Positions 9,065-18,102 of a stretch of DNA of 64,000 nucleotides are shown here, one piece after another (the stretch's first letter is position 1; each line of letters opens with the position of its first letter). The stretch is from the NCBI GenBank assembly GCA_030532405.1, contig JAUNLF010000001.1, positions 1 through 64,000 of the forward strand, written 5' to 3'. Source of the DNA: Actinomycetaceae bacterium. Its GTDB lineage: Bacteria > Actinomycetota > Actinomycetes > Actinomycetales > Actinomycetaceae. The translations under genes were made by a program, and so were the position numbers. The notes beneath the pieces are model-generated. The model saw only the letters and a program-made list of their open reading frames with translations, was not told where the DNA came from and searched no databases.

Positions 9065-9072
9065 TTAGAACT

Positions 9073-9921
9073 ATGAATTGGCTTGAGGCAATCATCCTGG
9101 GTCTCGTCCAGGGCTTAACCGAGTTCCTACCCATCTCCTCGTCCGCGCACCTGCGCATCGTTGGTGAACTCATGGGCATGGACGACCCCGGCGCCGCGTT
9201 CACGGCTATCACTCAGATCGGCACCGAAACTGCGGTGCTCATCTACTTTTGGAAAGACATCGTCCGAATCATTTCCAAGTGGTTCAAGTCGATGCCGTGG
9301 GTGAAAACCGGTCGCGTGGAGTCTTCCGACCCTGACGTTCGGATCGGCTGGATGATTATTGTCGGTTCCATTCCGATTGGCGTGCTCGGCCTGCTTCTAG
9401 AGGACTGGATCGACAGTGCGTTTAGAAACCTGTGGGTCACGGTCACCATGCTCGCGTTCTTCGCGGTGCTACTCGGTGTTGCCGACAGGTTTATGCCGCG
9501 CCGAAAGACCCTTGACAAAATGAGTTGGCGCGACGCCATCTTGTACGGTTTCGCGCAGGCCATGGCACTGGTGCCGGGCGTGTCCCGCTCGGGCGGCACG
9601 ATTACTATGGGGCGCTTCCTTGGATATACGCGTGAGGCCGCCGCCCGCTATTCCTTCCTGCTGGCAATGCCCGCGGTGTTTGCATCTGGTTTCTACAAGG
9701 TTTTCAAGGTCGCAGTTGGAGGCGACAGCGTCTACGTTGGCCCCACTGTCGTTGCAACCCTGATCGCCTTCGTGGTGGGTTACGCGGTGATCGTGTGGTT
9801 CTTGAAGCTCGTGTCCACGCGTTCTTACCAGCCGTTCGTCGTCTACCGAATCGCACTGGCCGCTATTATCGCGATCATGCTGGGGGCGGGTGTACTGCAG
9901 GCCGTTCCCGCCGCCATGTAG
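9073..9921 (+). CDS. uppP: Undecaprenyl-diphosphatase (BacA/UppP)
   Basis: Membrane phosphatase that recycles undecaprenyl diphosphate to the monophosphate lipid carrier for peptidoglycan and wall polymer synthesis. At 282 residues it has family length. The two signature segments are present: [15 protein letters not shown] at residues about 14-28, and [11 protein letters not shown] near 170, which holds the catalytic Arg/Ser site. About eight hydrophobic helices are visible. It stands alone, divergent from an aldo/keto reductase and convergent with a nuclease gene. Family members give low-level bacitracin resistance when overproduced. Confidence 0.95.
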   Translation: MNWLEAIILGLVQGLTEFLPISSSAHLRIVGELMGMDDPGAAFTAITQIGTETAVLIYFWKDIVRIISKWFKSMPWVKTGRVESSDPDVRIGWMIIVGSIPIGVLGLLLEDWIDSAFRNLWVTVTMLAFFAVLLGVADRFMPRRKTLDKMSWRDAILYGFAQAMALVPGVSRSGGTITMGRFLGYTREAAARYSFLLAMPAVFASGFYKVFKVAVGGDSVYVGPTVVATLIAFVVGYAVIVWFLKLVSTRSYQPFVVYRIALAAIIAIMLGAGVLQAVPAAM

Positions 9922-9957
9922 GAGGGCGTGCCACTTAGACGTGTAGGAGGGCGTGCC
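9917..9957 (+). repeat. Direct repeat of 16 bp, period 25
   Basis: TGTAGGAGGGCGTGCC occurs at 9917-9932, where it covers the uppP stop codon, and again at 9942-9957. Both copies contain the heptamer GAGGGCG that recurs across the window. No function is evident. Confidence 0.85.
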
Positions 9958-9960
9958 GCG

Positions 9961-9984
9961 CGCCGGCAGGTGGCACTGCCGGCG
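9961..9984. terminator. Hairpin between convergent uppP and the RecB-like gene
   Basis: CGCCGGCAG (9961-9969) pairs with CTGCCGGCG (9976-9984) around a 6-nt loop. It lacks a strong T-run, and its position between two convergent genes suggests bidirectional termination. Confidence 0.65.
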
Positions 9985-10032
9985 GTGTCACCGCTTTTCC
10001 CTTGTCCCCGTACTTCTTCTTGCCCGCGCGAT

Positions 10033-10881
10033 TTAGGCAATATTTGAACGCTTGATCTCCAGGAGCCTTTGCAACCCCTCTTCGGAAACTTCCGGCGTTT
10101 CAGTGGAGTACAGCGGACATAGCTTCTGCACGCCGCACCAATTGCAGAGCACCTGCTTTTTAGGTGGGAACACCCGTTTGTGAGCGGCGTCCTCAATATC
10201 GTTCCAAAGTTGGACCAGGTAATGTTCGAACGCCTGGATCTGTTCGGGCGTGGGATCCATCGTCAGCGTGCGGCCGTCGCCCAGGAACACGAGTTGCGTG
10301 CGCGCGGGCAGGCCAAACTCTGATTTTGCCAGCAGGAGGGCGTAAAACCGCATCTGGTGCAGCATGTCCTCGATGTAGCGTTGCTTCGGGGACTTCCCGG
10401 TCTTGTAGTCCACGATGCGAAGCGCGCCGTTCGGTGCCTTATCGATCCGGTCCACAAACCCGTGCAGGGCAATGCCGTCATTTATTTCAACGCGAATGAA
10501 CTCCTCACGCGCAAGTGGTTCCAGCCGCGTCGGGTTTTCCATCGCGAAATACTGGCGCACCAGGGCGCGCACGTCCTCTTTCCACTTATCCAGCAGGACC
10601 TCATCGTCAAACATTGAAAGGAACTGCTCGTCTTCAGCAAACGTCTGATCATACTTCGGGCCGATCATGTCGGCCGCGGCCTGCGGAGTGCGTTCCAGGG
10701 CAGGAAGGTCAAACAGATCCTCCAAAACCGCGTGCACCAGCGTTCCGCGTGTTGTCGCAGGCGAGGGCGGCTCTTTGAACCCATCCACCTGAAGCAGTCG
10801 GAACTTCATGGGGCACTGCAACCACGTTTTAGTAGACGTTGCTGACAGTGCTTTGCGGCGCGGCTTCTTCGAATCGGTCAT
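10033..10881 (-). CDS. RecB-family (PD-(D/E)XK) exonuclease with iron-sulfur cysteines
   Basis: A 282-residue single-domain nuclease of the RecB/Cas4-like superfamily. It has the helical start with SATSTKTWLQCPMKF, GTLVHAVLEDL (motif with catalytic His), an internal Asp in FVDRIDK, the core IVDYKTGK (D and K of the active site), and a C-terminal CNWCGVQKLCPLY. With the N-terminal Cys this gives the four cysteines typical of Fe-S-containing AddB/Cas4 nucleases. It probably processes DNA ends. In mycobacteria, as I recall, a similar gene sits beside the tRNA m1A58 methyltransferase and ARC genes, as here. It is divergently transcribed from trmI and starts leaderless. Confidence 0.85.
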   Translation of the reverse strand: MTDSKKPRRKALSATSTKTWLQCPMKFRLLQVDGFKEPPSPATTRGTLVHAVLEDLFDLPALERTPQAAADMIGPKYDQTFAEDEQFLSMFDDEVLLDKWKEDVRALVRQYFAMENPTRLEPLAREEFIRVEINDGIALHGFVDRIDKAPNGALRIVDYKTGKSPKQRYIEDMLHQMRFYALLLAKSEFGLPARTQLVFLGDGRTLTMDPTPEQIQAFEHYLVQLWNDIEDAAHKRVFPPKKQVLCNWCGVQKLCPLYSTETPEVSEEGLQRLLEIKRSNIA

Positions 10882-10887
10882 GGCCTA

Positions 10888-10893
10888 ACAGTA
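10888..10893 (-). promoter_or_regulatory. -10 box TACTGT, leaderless start
   Basis: On the minus strand TACTGT lies 6 nt ahead of the ATG at 10881. Confidence 0.5.
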
Positions 10894-11069
10894 CCGCGTG
10901 GCGTGGACAATCAAACTTTTTACACACGAGGGCGCGCGTAGACCGGCTCGGCGGGGCGGCCAACCCGCGCTACGGCCGGCTCCGGCGCGCGACGCCAGGT
11001 TTTGGCGGGCAAATGCGCGTGCCCTGCCAGCTAGTGGTACGCGTTACTGAGAAGTTTTGCGTGCACGTT

Positions 11070-11075
11070 TAGAAT
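11070..11075 (+). promoter_or_regulatory. -10 box TAGAAT, leaderless start of the trmI-arc-dop operon
   Basis: TAGAAT is followed by 7 nt and the GTG at 11083; no Shine-Dalgarno sequence is present. Confidence 0.6.
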
Positions 11076-11082
11076 AGAGCCC

Positions 11083-12210
11083 GTGAATTCTTCCCTCGAA
11101 TACCCAGTTCCGAGCCGGGTTCAGCATCCGCTGGGCCAGGCGTCGCGGCGCGGTCCGCTGCGCGCGGGTGAGCACGTCCAGATCACCGATCCGAAAGGCC
11201 GCCTGCACACTGTGATGCTGGTGCCCGGCGGACAGTTTCACAGTGCGCGAGGGTCCTTAAACCACGATGACATTATTGGCCAACCCGAAGCGGTAACCCT
11301 GTTTGACGGCGAGCGTGAGTTTCAAGTGGTTCGCCCTCTGCAAACCGACTACGTGATGTCGATGCCTCGCGGCGCCGCGATCGTCTATCCCAAGGACGCC
11401 GCCCAGATTGTCGCGTTCGGTGACATCTTTCCGGGGGCGCGCGTGCTCGAGGCCGGCGTCGGATCAGGCGCCCTCTCAATGTCCCTACTGCAAGCGGTGG
11501 GCACCACCGGGCACGTCCATTCCATTGAACGCCGCGCCGACTTCGCTAAAATCGCGCAGGGCAACGTAGATCTTTGGTTCGGGGGCCGTCACCCCGCGTG
11601 GGAAGTATCCGTCGCAGACTTCAACGAAGTCGCCTTAGCACTGGAACCCGAAAGCGTGGACCGGATCGTCCTCGACATGCTCGCCCCCTGGGAGTGCTTG
11701 GAAGCCGTCGAACACGCCCTCGTTCCCGGTGGCGTCCTAACCGTGTACGTCGCGACCGTCACGCAATTGTCAAGACTGCACGAGGACGTGGCTGGCACGC
11801 GGCGATTCACAAGGCCGCAAGTGTGGGAGTCGTCGATCCGAACGTGGCATCTGGATGGCTTGGCGGTGCGTCCGGATCACCGGATGGTGGCTCACACGGG
11901 CTTTTTATTTACTGCCCGGAAGGTGGCGCGAAAGTCGGTGCCGCAACAGCGCGGACATCGGCCCGCGAAAGCTGCGGAAGGTCTGGAAGGCCAGTGGAAC
12001 GCCGAGGACGATTGGGAAGACAACACCGAACTGAACCCCGTAGTTTCGCAAAAGAAAGTGCGCCGATCTATCCGCGACGTGTCCGCCAAGTCGCGCGAGT
12101 GGCTCAGCCACGAAGACAGCGAGCCGTTAAGTCTTGAAGATAGTGCGGGCAGTTCCGCGGTGAATACTGATAAAGCATCCGGTGATCGAGAGGAGGAAAG
12201 CCTTGAGTAA
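11083..12210 (+). CDS. trmI: tRNA (adenine-58-N1)-methyltransferase
   Basis: Methylates A58 in the T-loop of tRNA using S-adenosylmethionine. It is 375 residues with a GTG start. An N-terminal beta domain (GEHVQITDPKGR) is followed by a Rossmann methyltransferase domain with the SAM loop VLEAGVGSGALS, the acidic ribose-binding HSIERRADF, and the catalytic region VDRIVLDMLAPWE. The extra C-terminal 70 residues are charged and look disordered, and they make the protein longer than the roughly 280-residue family norm. It begins the Pup-cluster operon: its stop overlaps the ARC start by 8 nt. This pairing is conserved in actinobacteria. Confidence 0.92.
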   Translation: MNSSLEYPVPSRVQHPLGQASRRGPLRAGEHVQITDPKGRLHTVMLVPGGQFHSARGSLNHDDIIGQPEAVTLFDGEREFQVVRPLQTDYVMSMPRGAAIVYPKDAAQIVAFGDIFPGARVLEAGVGSGALSMSLLQAVGTTGHVHSIERRADFAKIAQGNVDLWFGGRHPAWEVSVADFNEVALALEPESVDRIVLDMLAPWECLEAVEHALVPGGVLTVYVATVTQLSRLHEDVAGTRRFTRPQVWESSIRTWHLDGLAVRPDHRMVAHTGFLFTARKVARKSVPQQRGHRPAKAAEGLEGQWNAEDDWEDNTELNPVVSQKKVRRSIRDVSAKSREWLSHEDSEPLSLEDSAGSSAVNTDKASGDREEESLE

Positions 12211-13768
12211 CAGTTTCGCTGAGTCTCAGATCGAGGAGATGAAGCGCGCCCTCATGTCGCTAGAAGGCAAGAATGAGCGGCTAGCGAGGGCGCTTTCAAC
12301 GGCTCGCACCGAGTTGCAGGCGATGCAAGACCAGGTCGCGCAGGTGAGTGAACCGCCCGCGCAGGTGGGCGTGTTTTTGGAGGCGTTCCCCGACGTTCGC
12401 GAGGCCGAGGTCGCCGTTGGCGGGCGCGTCATGCGCCTGGGAGTCGCCCCGGAGGTGGACCTGCTGGGCGTGAGCATCGGCCAGGAAGTGCGCATCACCG
12501 AACAGATGGTGGTCTCCGATGTACTGGGCTACCGCCGCACCGGCCAGATGGCGTCGGTCGTAGAGATGGTGGGTGTGGATCGCGTCCTCGTAAACACGGA
12601 TGCGTCAACACTGCGAATGGTTTTGCTTGCGGGCCGCCTGCGGTCCGGAACGGTTAAACCCGGCGATTCTTTGATCGTGGATACGCGCGCGCATATCGCT
12701 ATCGAAAAAGTGACGCGCAAGGACGTCGAACAGCTACTTCAACCTGAAATTCCCAACGTCACGTACTCCGATATTGGCGGTTTGAACGAGCAGATCGTGA
12801 AGGTTCGCGACGCGGTGGAACTGCCGTTTACGCATCCGCAGTTGTATCGCGACTACGGCCTGCGCGCGCCGAAGGGAATCCTACTGTACGGCCCTCCCGG
12901 ATGCGGCAAGACGCTGATTGCGAAGGCGGTGGCCAGCTCGCTTGCCCACGCGAAGGGCGGGTCGCAGCCCTACTTCTTGTCGATTAAGGGCCCGGAACTG
13001 CTAAACAAGTTCGTTGGTGAAACCGAGCGCCACATTCGCTCAATCTTTGCCAGGGCACGCTCGCTGGCGTCCCACAACGTTCCCGTCGTCGTGTTCTTTG
13101 ACGAAATGGAAGCCCTGTTCAGAACGCGCGGCACAGGTATCTCATCCGATATTGAGACGATGGTCGTGCCCCAACTGCTCGCCGAAATGGACGGCGTGGA
13201 AGCCCTCGACAACGTCATCATCATCGGCGCCTCAAACCGCGAAGACATGATTGACCCCGCCGTGCTTCGACCGGGCAGGTTGGACGTTCGCATCCGTATC
13301 GATCGTCCGACGCGTGAGGGCGCCACTGAAATCTTCTCTAAGTATTTAACGCCACAGTTGCCCTATGCCGAGCAAACTTTGGCTAAGTACGGCTCCGGCG
13401 AGCAAGCGGCGGCCAAGATGACCGCGGCCATCATCGACCAGATGTATTCGCAAACCGAGAACACCGCGCTGTTCCAACTCGCCCTCGCGACCGGTGGCAA
13501 CAAGACGATCTACGTGTCCGACATCGTGTCGGGCGCAATGATTGCAGCCATTGTTGAACGCGCTAAGAAGTTCGCTGTCAAAGACACGCTGGCGGGTCAC
13601 CCCGGCATCACCGACGTTCACATGCGGCGAGCGTTTGGTGAAGAGATGGCCGAAACCATGGACCTGGCCACCACGACGACCCCGCAGGAGTGGGCGCGAA
13701 CCACCGGCCTGCGCGGAGACGACATTATTTCGGTGGTGGCATTAAAAGATACGGAGGCAGCCAAATGA
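12203..13768 (+). CDS. arc: Proteasome-associated AAA+ ATPase ARC (Mpa) lacking the proteasome-docking tail
   Basis: A hexameric unfoldase that binds Pup through its N-terminal coiled coil and threads pupylated proteins. I chose the TTG at 12203 because GGAGG ends 6 nt before it; the GTG at 12182 has no such site. The product of 521 residues shows a coiled coil (about 5-50), two OB folds (about 60-200), then one AAA+ module with Walker A GPPGCGKT, Walker B VVVFFDEME and an arginine-finger region RPGRLDVRIRIDRP. The C-terminus ends ...LKDTEAAK. Mycobacterial Mpa ends in the tripeptide QYL needed to open the 20S core; that is absent here, in line with the absence of prcBA nearby. It probably acts as a stand-alone unfoldase. 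Confidence 0.93.
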   Translation: MSNSFAESQIEEMKRALMSLEGKNERLARALSTARTELQAMQDQVAQVSEPPAQVGVFLEAFPDVREAEVAVGGRVMRLGVAPEVDLLGVSIGQEVRITEQMVVSDVLGYRRTGQMASVVEMVGVDRVLVNTDASTLRMVLLAGRLRSGTVKPGDSLIVDTRAHIAIEKVTRKDVEQLLQPEIPNVTYSDIGGLNEQIVKVRDAVELPFTHPQLYRDYGLRAPKGILLYGPPGCGKTLIAKAVASSLAHAKGGSQPYFLSIKGPELLNKFVGETERHIRSIFARARSLASHNVPVVVFFDEMEALFRTRGTGISSDIETMVVPQLLAEMDGVEALDNVIIIGASNREDMIDPAVLRPGRLDVRIRIDRPTREGATEIFSKYLTPQLPYAEQTLAKYGSGEQAAAKMTAAIIDQMYSQTENTALFQLALATGGNKTIYVSDIVSGAMIAAIVERAKKFAVKDTLAGHPGITDVHMRRAFGEEMAETMDLATTTTPQEWARTTGLRGDDIISVVALKDTEAAK

Positions 13769-15417
13769 GCTCCGAGACCAACAGCTTCGAAGCCACCGAG
13801 AATACGCGGCCCGCGGATACCGCGAACGTGGCCGCCGATACCCGGCCCGCGGATAACGCGAACATGGCCGACCCCGCTAGTGCGCGCGTTATTGGAACGG
13901 AAACCGAGTTCGGCGTGATCGACGCAGCGAATCCGGGTGCAAACCCCGTCGTGCTTTCCGCCCAGGCAGTGGAGACCTACGCGGCCGCGATTGCGAACGG
14001 AGAGATCGTCCGGTGGGATTACTCCGGTGAAGACCCACTAAACGATGCGCGCGGTTACCGCCTTGAACGCGCGAGCGCGCACCCGTCCATGCTGACCGAC
14101 GACCCGTACCGGTTGGCCCCTTCCGGGGGCGTGGAGTACGAGGAACGCCCCGGCGAATACGAACGCTTCATGCAGCGCGCCACCTCGGTTGTGCTACCAA
14201 ACGGTGGTCGCTTCTACGTTGACCACGCGCACCCGGAATACTCCAGCCCTGAAACTACAGATCCGCTGACCGCCGTGCTTTACGACCGCGCGGGGGATCG
14301 CCTTGCCGTTCACGCCATGAGGGAGGCCCGCGCCGACGGCCTCGACCTCGTTTTGTATAAAAACAACACGGACGGAAAGGGTGCATCGTACGGCACGCAC
14401 GAAAACTATCAGGTGCCGCGCGAGGTTGATTTTGACGACTTGGTGCGCGTGCTGATCCCGTTTTTTGTAACGCGGCCAATAATCTGCGGATCCGGGCGCG
14501 TAGGCCTCGGACAGCGAGGCGAGCGCGCGGGATTCCAAATCTCCCAAAGGGCTGATTTCGTTGAAAACGAGGTTGGCCTGGAGACGACTTTCAACCGGCC
14601 GATCATCAACACGCGCGACGAGCCTCACGCGTTTCGAGACAAGTACCGCCGCCTGCACGTAATCAACGGGGACGCGAACCAGTTCGACGTTTCCACGTAT
14701 CTGCGCGTCGGTACGACTTCGCTGGTGTTGCGGGCGTTGGAGGGCGAGTTGGATCTGAGTTGGGAAGGGCTCGCGCTGGACCAGGACCCGGTTAAGACGG
14801 CGTGGCTGGTTTCTCACGACGTTGACATGCGGATGAAGATTGACTTGAAGTCCGGCAGGTCCGTGACGGCGATCGAGCTGCAGCGCATGTTCTTGGAACT
14901 TGTGCGCGAAAACGTGGAACTCACCGAGGCCGACCAGCGGTTGGTGTCCACTTGGGAACGCGTACTGCACGGCCTCGAAAATGATCTTGCATCTGTGGCA
15001 TCCGACGTGGAGTGGGTTGGAAAGTACCTCTTGTTTGAACGCCAACGCGAACGGCTGCAATCCACGTGGGACGACCCGCGGCTGGCCGCTATGGACTTGC
15101 AGTGGGCAGACTTGCGCCCCGAAAAGTCGTTGGTTGCCGCGTTGGATCGTGCGGGCCGCGTGACGCGCCTGTTTGACCAGCAGGCTGTGGAAGACGCTGT
15201 CCATAACCCGCCGGCAGGCACGCGCGCTCACATTCGCGGGCTCGCCATTTCGATAATTCCGCAGGTCGTGAAGGCGTCCTGGACGTCGATTGTTGTGGAT
15301 CAACCCGAACACCTAGTTCGCATCCCGCTACCAGAACCCGGCGATGAAGGCTCGGCTGCCGCCCTGCAAGCAATTGAGGCGGCGGATGCGGATCAGCTAA
15401 TCCGCCTGTTCACGTAG
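13765..15417 (+). CDS. dop: Depupylase / Pup deamidase Dop
   Basis: ATP-dependent carboxylate-amine-ligase-fold enzyme that removes Pup from tagged proteins. It also deamidates Pup ending in Gln, a step not needed here because the encoded Pup already ends in Glu. The ATG at 13765 overlaps the ARC stop (ATGA) and has GGAGG upstream. It shows GTETEFGV (Mg/ATP site), GTHENYQVPR, TRPIICGSGRVG and the conserved FNRPIINTRDEPHA. The N-terminus carries about 37 extra residues with two imperfect copies of TRPADxANxA before the core; a start at 13864 would remove them but has no ribosome site. The 550-residue length is otherwise normal. Confidence 0.93.
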   Translation: MSSETNSFEATENTRPADTANVAADTRPADNANMADPASARVIGTETEFGVIDAANPGANPVVLSAQAVETYAAAIANGEIVRWDYSGEDPLNDARGYRLERASAHPSMLTDDPYRLAPSGGVEYEERPGEYERFMQRATSVVLPNGGRFYVDHAHPEYSSPETTDPLTAVLYDRAGDRLAVHAMREARADGLDLVLYKNNTDGKGASYGTHENYQVPREVDFDDLVRVLIPFFVTRPIICGSGRVGLGQRGERAGFQISQRADFVENEVGLETTFNRPIINTRDEPHAFRDKYRRLHVINGDANQFDVSTYLRVGTTSLVLRALEGELDLSWEGLALDQDPVKTAWLVSHDVDMRMKIDLKSGRSVTAIELQRMFLELVRENVELTEADQRLVSTWERVLHGLENDLASVASDVEWVGKYLLFERQRERLQSTWDDPRLAAMDLQWADLRPEKSLVAALDRAGRVTRLFDQQAVEDAVHNPPAGTRAHIRGLAISIIPQVVKASWTSIVVDQPEHLVRIPLPEPGDEGSAAALQAIEAADADQLIRLFT

Positions 15418-15431
15418 GCGGCGTGATTGGC

Positions 15432-15461
15432 TTGCAACCGTTTGGATAGCGACAATAGGGT
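15432..15461 (+). promoter_or_regulatory. Probable promoter of pup
   Basis: TTGCAA (15432-15437) and TAGGGT (15456-15461) are 18 bp apart in the dop-pup gap. They would give a leader of about 44 nt carrying the strong AGGAGG, so pup and the downstream genes may be transcribed apart from dop. Confidence 0.5.
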
Positions 15462-15511
15462 CAGACAGGTTCGGCGCCACGCGCGGCCGAAAAATATTTT
15501 AGGAGGGAGCT

Positions 15512-15691
15512 ATGGCTCAACAGTTTGCCCCCGCAGGCAAATCGGATAACGAAGACAACCCGGCAGAAGCGGGCGGTCAAGTGTTTGCACAGAAGGCAAG
15601 CATTGACGACCTGCTCGACGAGATCGACTCGGTTTTGGAAACCGACGCGCAAAGCTTCGTGCAAGGCTTCGTCCAAAAGGGCGGGGAGTAG
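15512..15691 (+). CDS. pup: Prokaryotic ubiquitin-like protein Pup, Glu-terminated
   Basis: A 59-residue protein modifier attached to target lysines through its C-terminal glutamate. The start ATG has AGGAGG at 15501-15506, 5 nt away. The N-terminal half is polar and disorder-prone. The middle (ASIDDLLDEIDSVLE) is the helix that binds the ARC coiled coil. The end is SFVQGFVQKGGE, so it is translated directly as the ligation-ready GGE form, not the GGQ form. It lies 6 nt ahead of its ligase gene pafA. No proteasome alpha or beta subunit gene follows. Confidence 0.96.
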   Translation: MAQQFAPAGKSDNEDNPAEAGGQVFAQKASIDDLLDEIDSVLETDAQSFVQGFVQKGGE

Positions 15692-15697
15692 GAACTT

Positions 15698-17089
15698 TTG
15701 AACCGCAGAATCTTTGGAATCGAAACCGAATACGGGATCACGTGCGCGGGTGAGCCTGGAAAGCCCGCGCCGCTAGATGCCGAGCACGCCGCTGAGCTTT
15801 TGTTCCAACCCTTGGTGAACATGGGGCGGTCAACCAACGTGTACTGGCGAAACGGTGGCCGCGTGTACCTAGACGTTGGTGCGCACCCCGAGTTTGCCAC
15901 CGCGGAGTGTGACACGATCGAAGATCTGCTGTTGCAGGTGCGCGCCGGCCAGGAACTCTTTGCAGACTTTTCAGCACTGGCCAACACTGAGCTTAAAAAG
16001 CGTGAAGTCCCCGGCACCATCCACATGTTTTCCAATAATGAGGACGCTGCTGGAAACTCGTTTGGATGTCACGAAAACTATTTGCTGCGTCGCTCGCGTA
16101 ACTTCCGCGAGGTTGCCGACGCGCTCGTATCTTTCTTTGTTACCCGCCAGATTGTGACGGGTTCGGGACACATTCACCGCGAAGGTGAACCACGCATGGG
16201 GTATTCACCGCGCGCCACCCACATGGATGACGCGGTTTCGGCAGCAACCACCAGGTCGCGGCCGATCATCAACACCCGTGACGAACCGCTCGCAGACGCG
16301 GGGGAGTATCGCCGCCTGCACGTGATTGTTGGCGACACGAACGTGTCGGAGAGTTCCACCGGCGTTAAAGTTGCGATGACGCACCTGATTCTGTCCGCCG
16401 TTGAAAACGGTGTGCGCATCGCAGACTTGGCTTTGAAAGAGCCCATGGAAGCAATCCGCGCGATCGATGAGCATCTGGGTGCAAACCCCGAGGTTGAACT
16501 TGAAGATGGCCGGTGGATGACGCCGGTGCAGATTCAGCGTGAGCTGAAAAAACGCGCCCTCGCAGTTGTTGATGTCTCGGGCGCGGACCCGCTCATGCTC
16601 GCGATGCTTGACCTTTGGGATCGCGCTTTGGACGCGGTGGAATCGGGGGATCACTCCGGTGTGGATACCGAGTTGGACTGGGCCATCAAGGAGCGGCTGA
16701 TCAACCGGTTCACGCAGCGCTCTGGAGCCAGCCTCGACGACCCGCGCGTCGCCCGCCTGGAGCTTGCCTACCACGACATTACGGGTAACTCGCTTCAAAA
16801 GCGTATGGAGGGCGCCGCCCAAATGGTTCGTCTAACCGACGCTGCAGCGGTTGAACAAGCTAAGTCGGTTCCGCCCAAGACGACCCGGGCGCACGTGCGT
16901 GGCAACCTGATTGCGGCCGCGGAGGAGTTCCGCCGCGACCTGTCGGTTGACTGGCTCCATTTGCGCCTGGATGATCACCGCGCGCCGAACGTCATTTTGT
17001 CGGACCCGTTCACGACGTCCGACCCGGGGGCGGATAAGATCATGGAACTCATCCGCGAACAAGACACCGGGGCCGGGATGTTCGCATGA
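15698..17089 (+). CDS. pafA: Pup-protein ligase PafA
   Basis: Activates the C-terminal glutamate of Pup with ATP and joins it to a substrate lysine. It is 463 residues with a TTG start. It has the core signatures shared with Dop: RRIFGIETEYGI, NSFGCHENYLLRR, FFVTRQIVTGSG, and RPIINTRDEPLAD followed by RRLHVIVGDTN. It lacks the extra Dop loop, and the small residue spacing GCHENY distinguishes it from Dop. It follows pup by 6 nt and overlaps the FKBP-like gene by ATGA, so it sits inside one translational unit. Confidence 0.95.
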   Translation: MNRRIFGIETEYGITCAGEPGKPAPLDAEHAAELLFQPLVNMGRSTNVYWRNGGRVYLDVGAHPEFATAECDTIEDLLLQVRAGQELFADFSALANTELKKREVPGTIHMFSNNEDAAGNSFGCHENYLLRRSRNFREVADALVSFFVTRQIVTGSGHIHREGEPRMGYSPRATHMDDAVSAATTRSRPIINTRDEPLADAGEYRRLHVIVGDTNVSESSTGVKVAMTHLILSAVENGVRIADLALKEPMEAIRAIDEHLGANPEVELEDGRWMTPVQIQRELKKRALAVVDVSGADPLMLAMLDLWDRALDAVESGDHSGVDTELDWAIKERLINRFTQRSGASLDDPRVARLELAYHDITGNSLQKRMEGAAQMVRLTDAAAVEQAKSVPPKTTRAHVRGNLIAAAEEFRRDLSVDWLHLRLDDHRAPNVILSDPFTTSDPGADKIMELIREQDTGAGMFA

Positions 17090-18102
17090 AGAACAAGCTC
17101 AACCCTTCCAGGCAGCCTTCCACCGACGGCTACTCCTTGCCGTCTCGCACAGCCCGTCGCAAAAGCCTGCGCCGCCGTCTGTTGCGGTACTGGCGCGAAG
17201 CGCTTGCCGCGGTGTTCGTGATCGTGGTTGTTGCGACCGTAATCATCGTGGTCAGTAACCGCGAGGAGGAATCCGCCGCACCCGAACCTGAAACGTGGAT
17301 GGACCGTATCCAAGTCTCCGGAGCTGTCGGCAGAATTCCTACCCTTTCCCTGTCCGGCCCGGTGTCGGTGGCGTCCTCGAAAATGATTCAACTAGAGACG
17401 GGAACGGGCCGTGAAATCACGCCCGAATCGCCGTTAATCATTTCGATTACGTCGTTTGACGGCCAGACCGGTCAGCTCCTCTCATCGGGAGGGCGTGCCC
17501 GCGTCGAAGTGGGCAGTGCGAATGCAACCGATTTTGATCCGACACTGCTTGAGGGCGTGGTTGGTAAGACGGAAGGCTCACGCGTGCTGTTCGCGCGTCC
17601 CGTGGCCGAGGGCGATGGCACTAAGACTGAGCTGAACGTTGTGGACATCATGCACTCGGCCGCTTCCGGGGAGGCGGTGGAAGACCCGGGCAAGCCACTC
17701 ACCGTGAAGATGACGGACACGGGGCCGAGTATCACGCACCCGGATGAGGCTCCGCCCTCCACGCTGACGGTGCAGACGCTAGTTCGCGGTGACGGCCAGC
17801 AGGTGCAAGCTGGTGATAACGTCCTCGTGCAGTATGTGAGCGCGTCGTGGGAAAACGCGGTAGTTCACGAGTCAACCTGGTGGACGGGCGTGCCGCAGGT
17901 GCTGACCATCAGCACCGCGATGCCGGGCGTGCGCATCGCCCTGCTCGACCAACGTGTTGGAACGCGCGTTGCCATCACTATTCCACCGGAGTTAGCGTCG
18001 GGAGATTCCACTCTCACAATGGTGGTCGACATTATCGCTACCGAACCCGAAGGCGGTACACTCACACCGACGCAAGAAACTAGCGAGGAGCCCACTTCAT
18101 GA
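17086..18102 (+). CDS. Membrane-anchored FKBP-type peptidyl-prolyl isomerase-like protein
   Basis: A 338-residue protein with a basic N-terminus and one membrane helix (about residues 39-58, [16 protein letters not shown]), then an extracytoplasmic part. The C-terminal 120 residues resemble an FKBP fold: [18 protein letters not shown], then a WTG(V/I)PQVLT segment, a [13 protein letters not shown] helix region and VAITIPPEL. The region at 65-190 looks like a second, degenerate FKBP domain. Several active-site aromatics of classical FKBPs are not obvious, so isomerase activity is uncertain. A gene of this type follows pafA in some actinobacteria, as far as I recall. It overlaps both pafA and hisF by 4 nt. 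Confidence 0.75.
   Translation: MKNKLNPSRQPSTDGYSLPSRTARRKSLRRRLLRYWREALAAVFVIVVVATVIIVVSNREEESAAPEPETWMDRIQVSGAVGRIPTLSLSGPVSVASSKMIQLETGTGREITPESPLIISITSFDGQTGQLLSSGGRARVEVGSANATDFDPTLLEGVVGKTEGSRVLFARPVAEGDGTKTELNVVDIMHSAASGEAVEDPGKPLTVKMTDTGPSITHPDEAPPSTLTVQTLVRGDGQQVQAGDNVLVQYVSASWENAVVHESTWWTGVPQVLTISTAMPGVRIALLDQRVGTRVAITIPPELASGDSTLTMVVDIIATEPEGGTLTPTQETSEEPTS

Noticed and set aside
15692..17089. Hidden proteasome alpha or beta subunit genes near pup
   Set aside because: pup is followed 6 nt later by pafA, and no frame in this region encodes an N-terminal-nucleophile hydrolase; none was seen elsewhere in the window.
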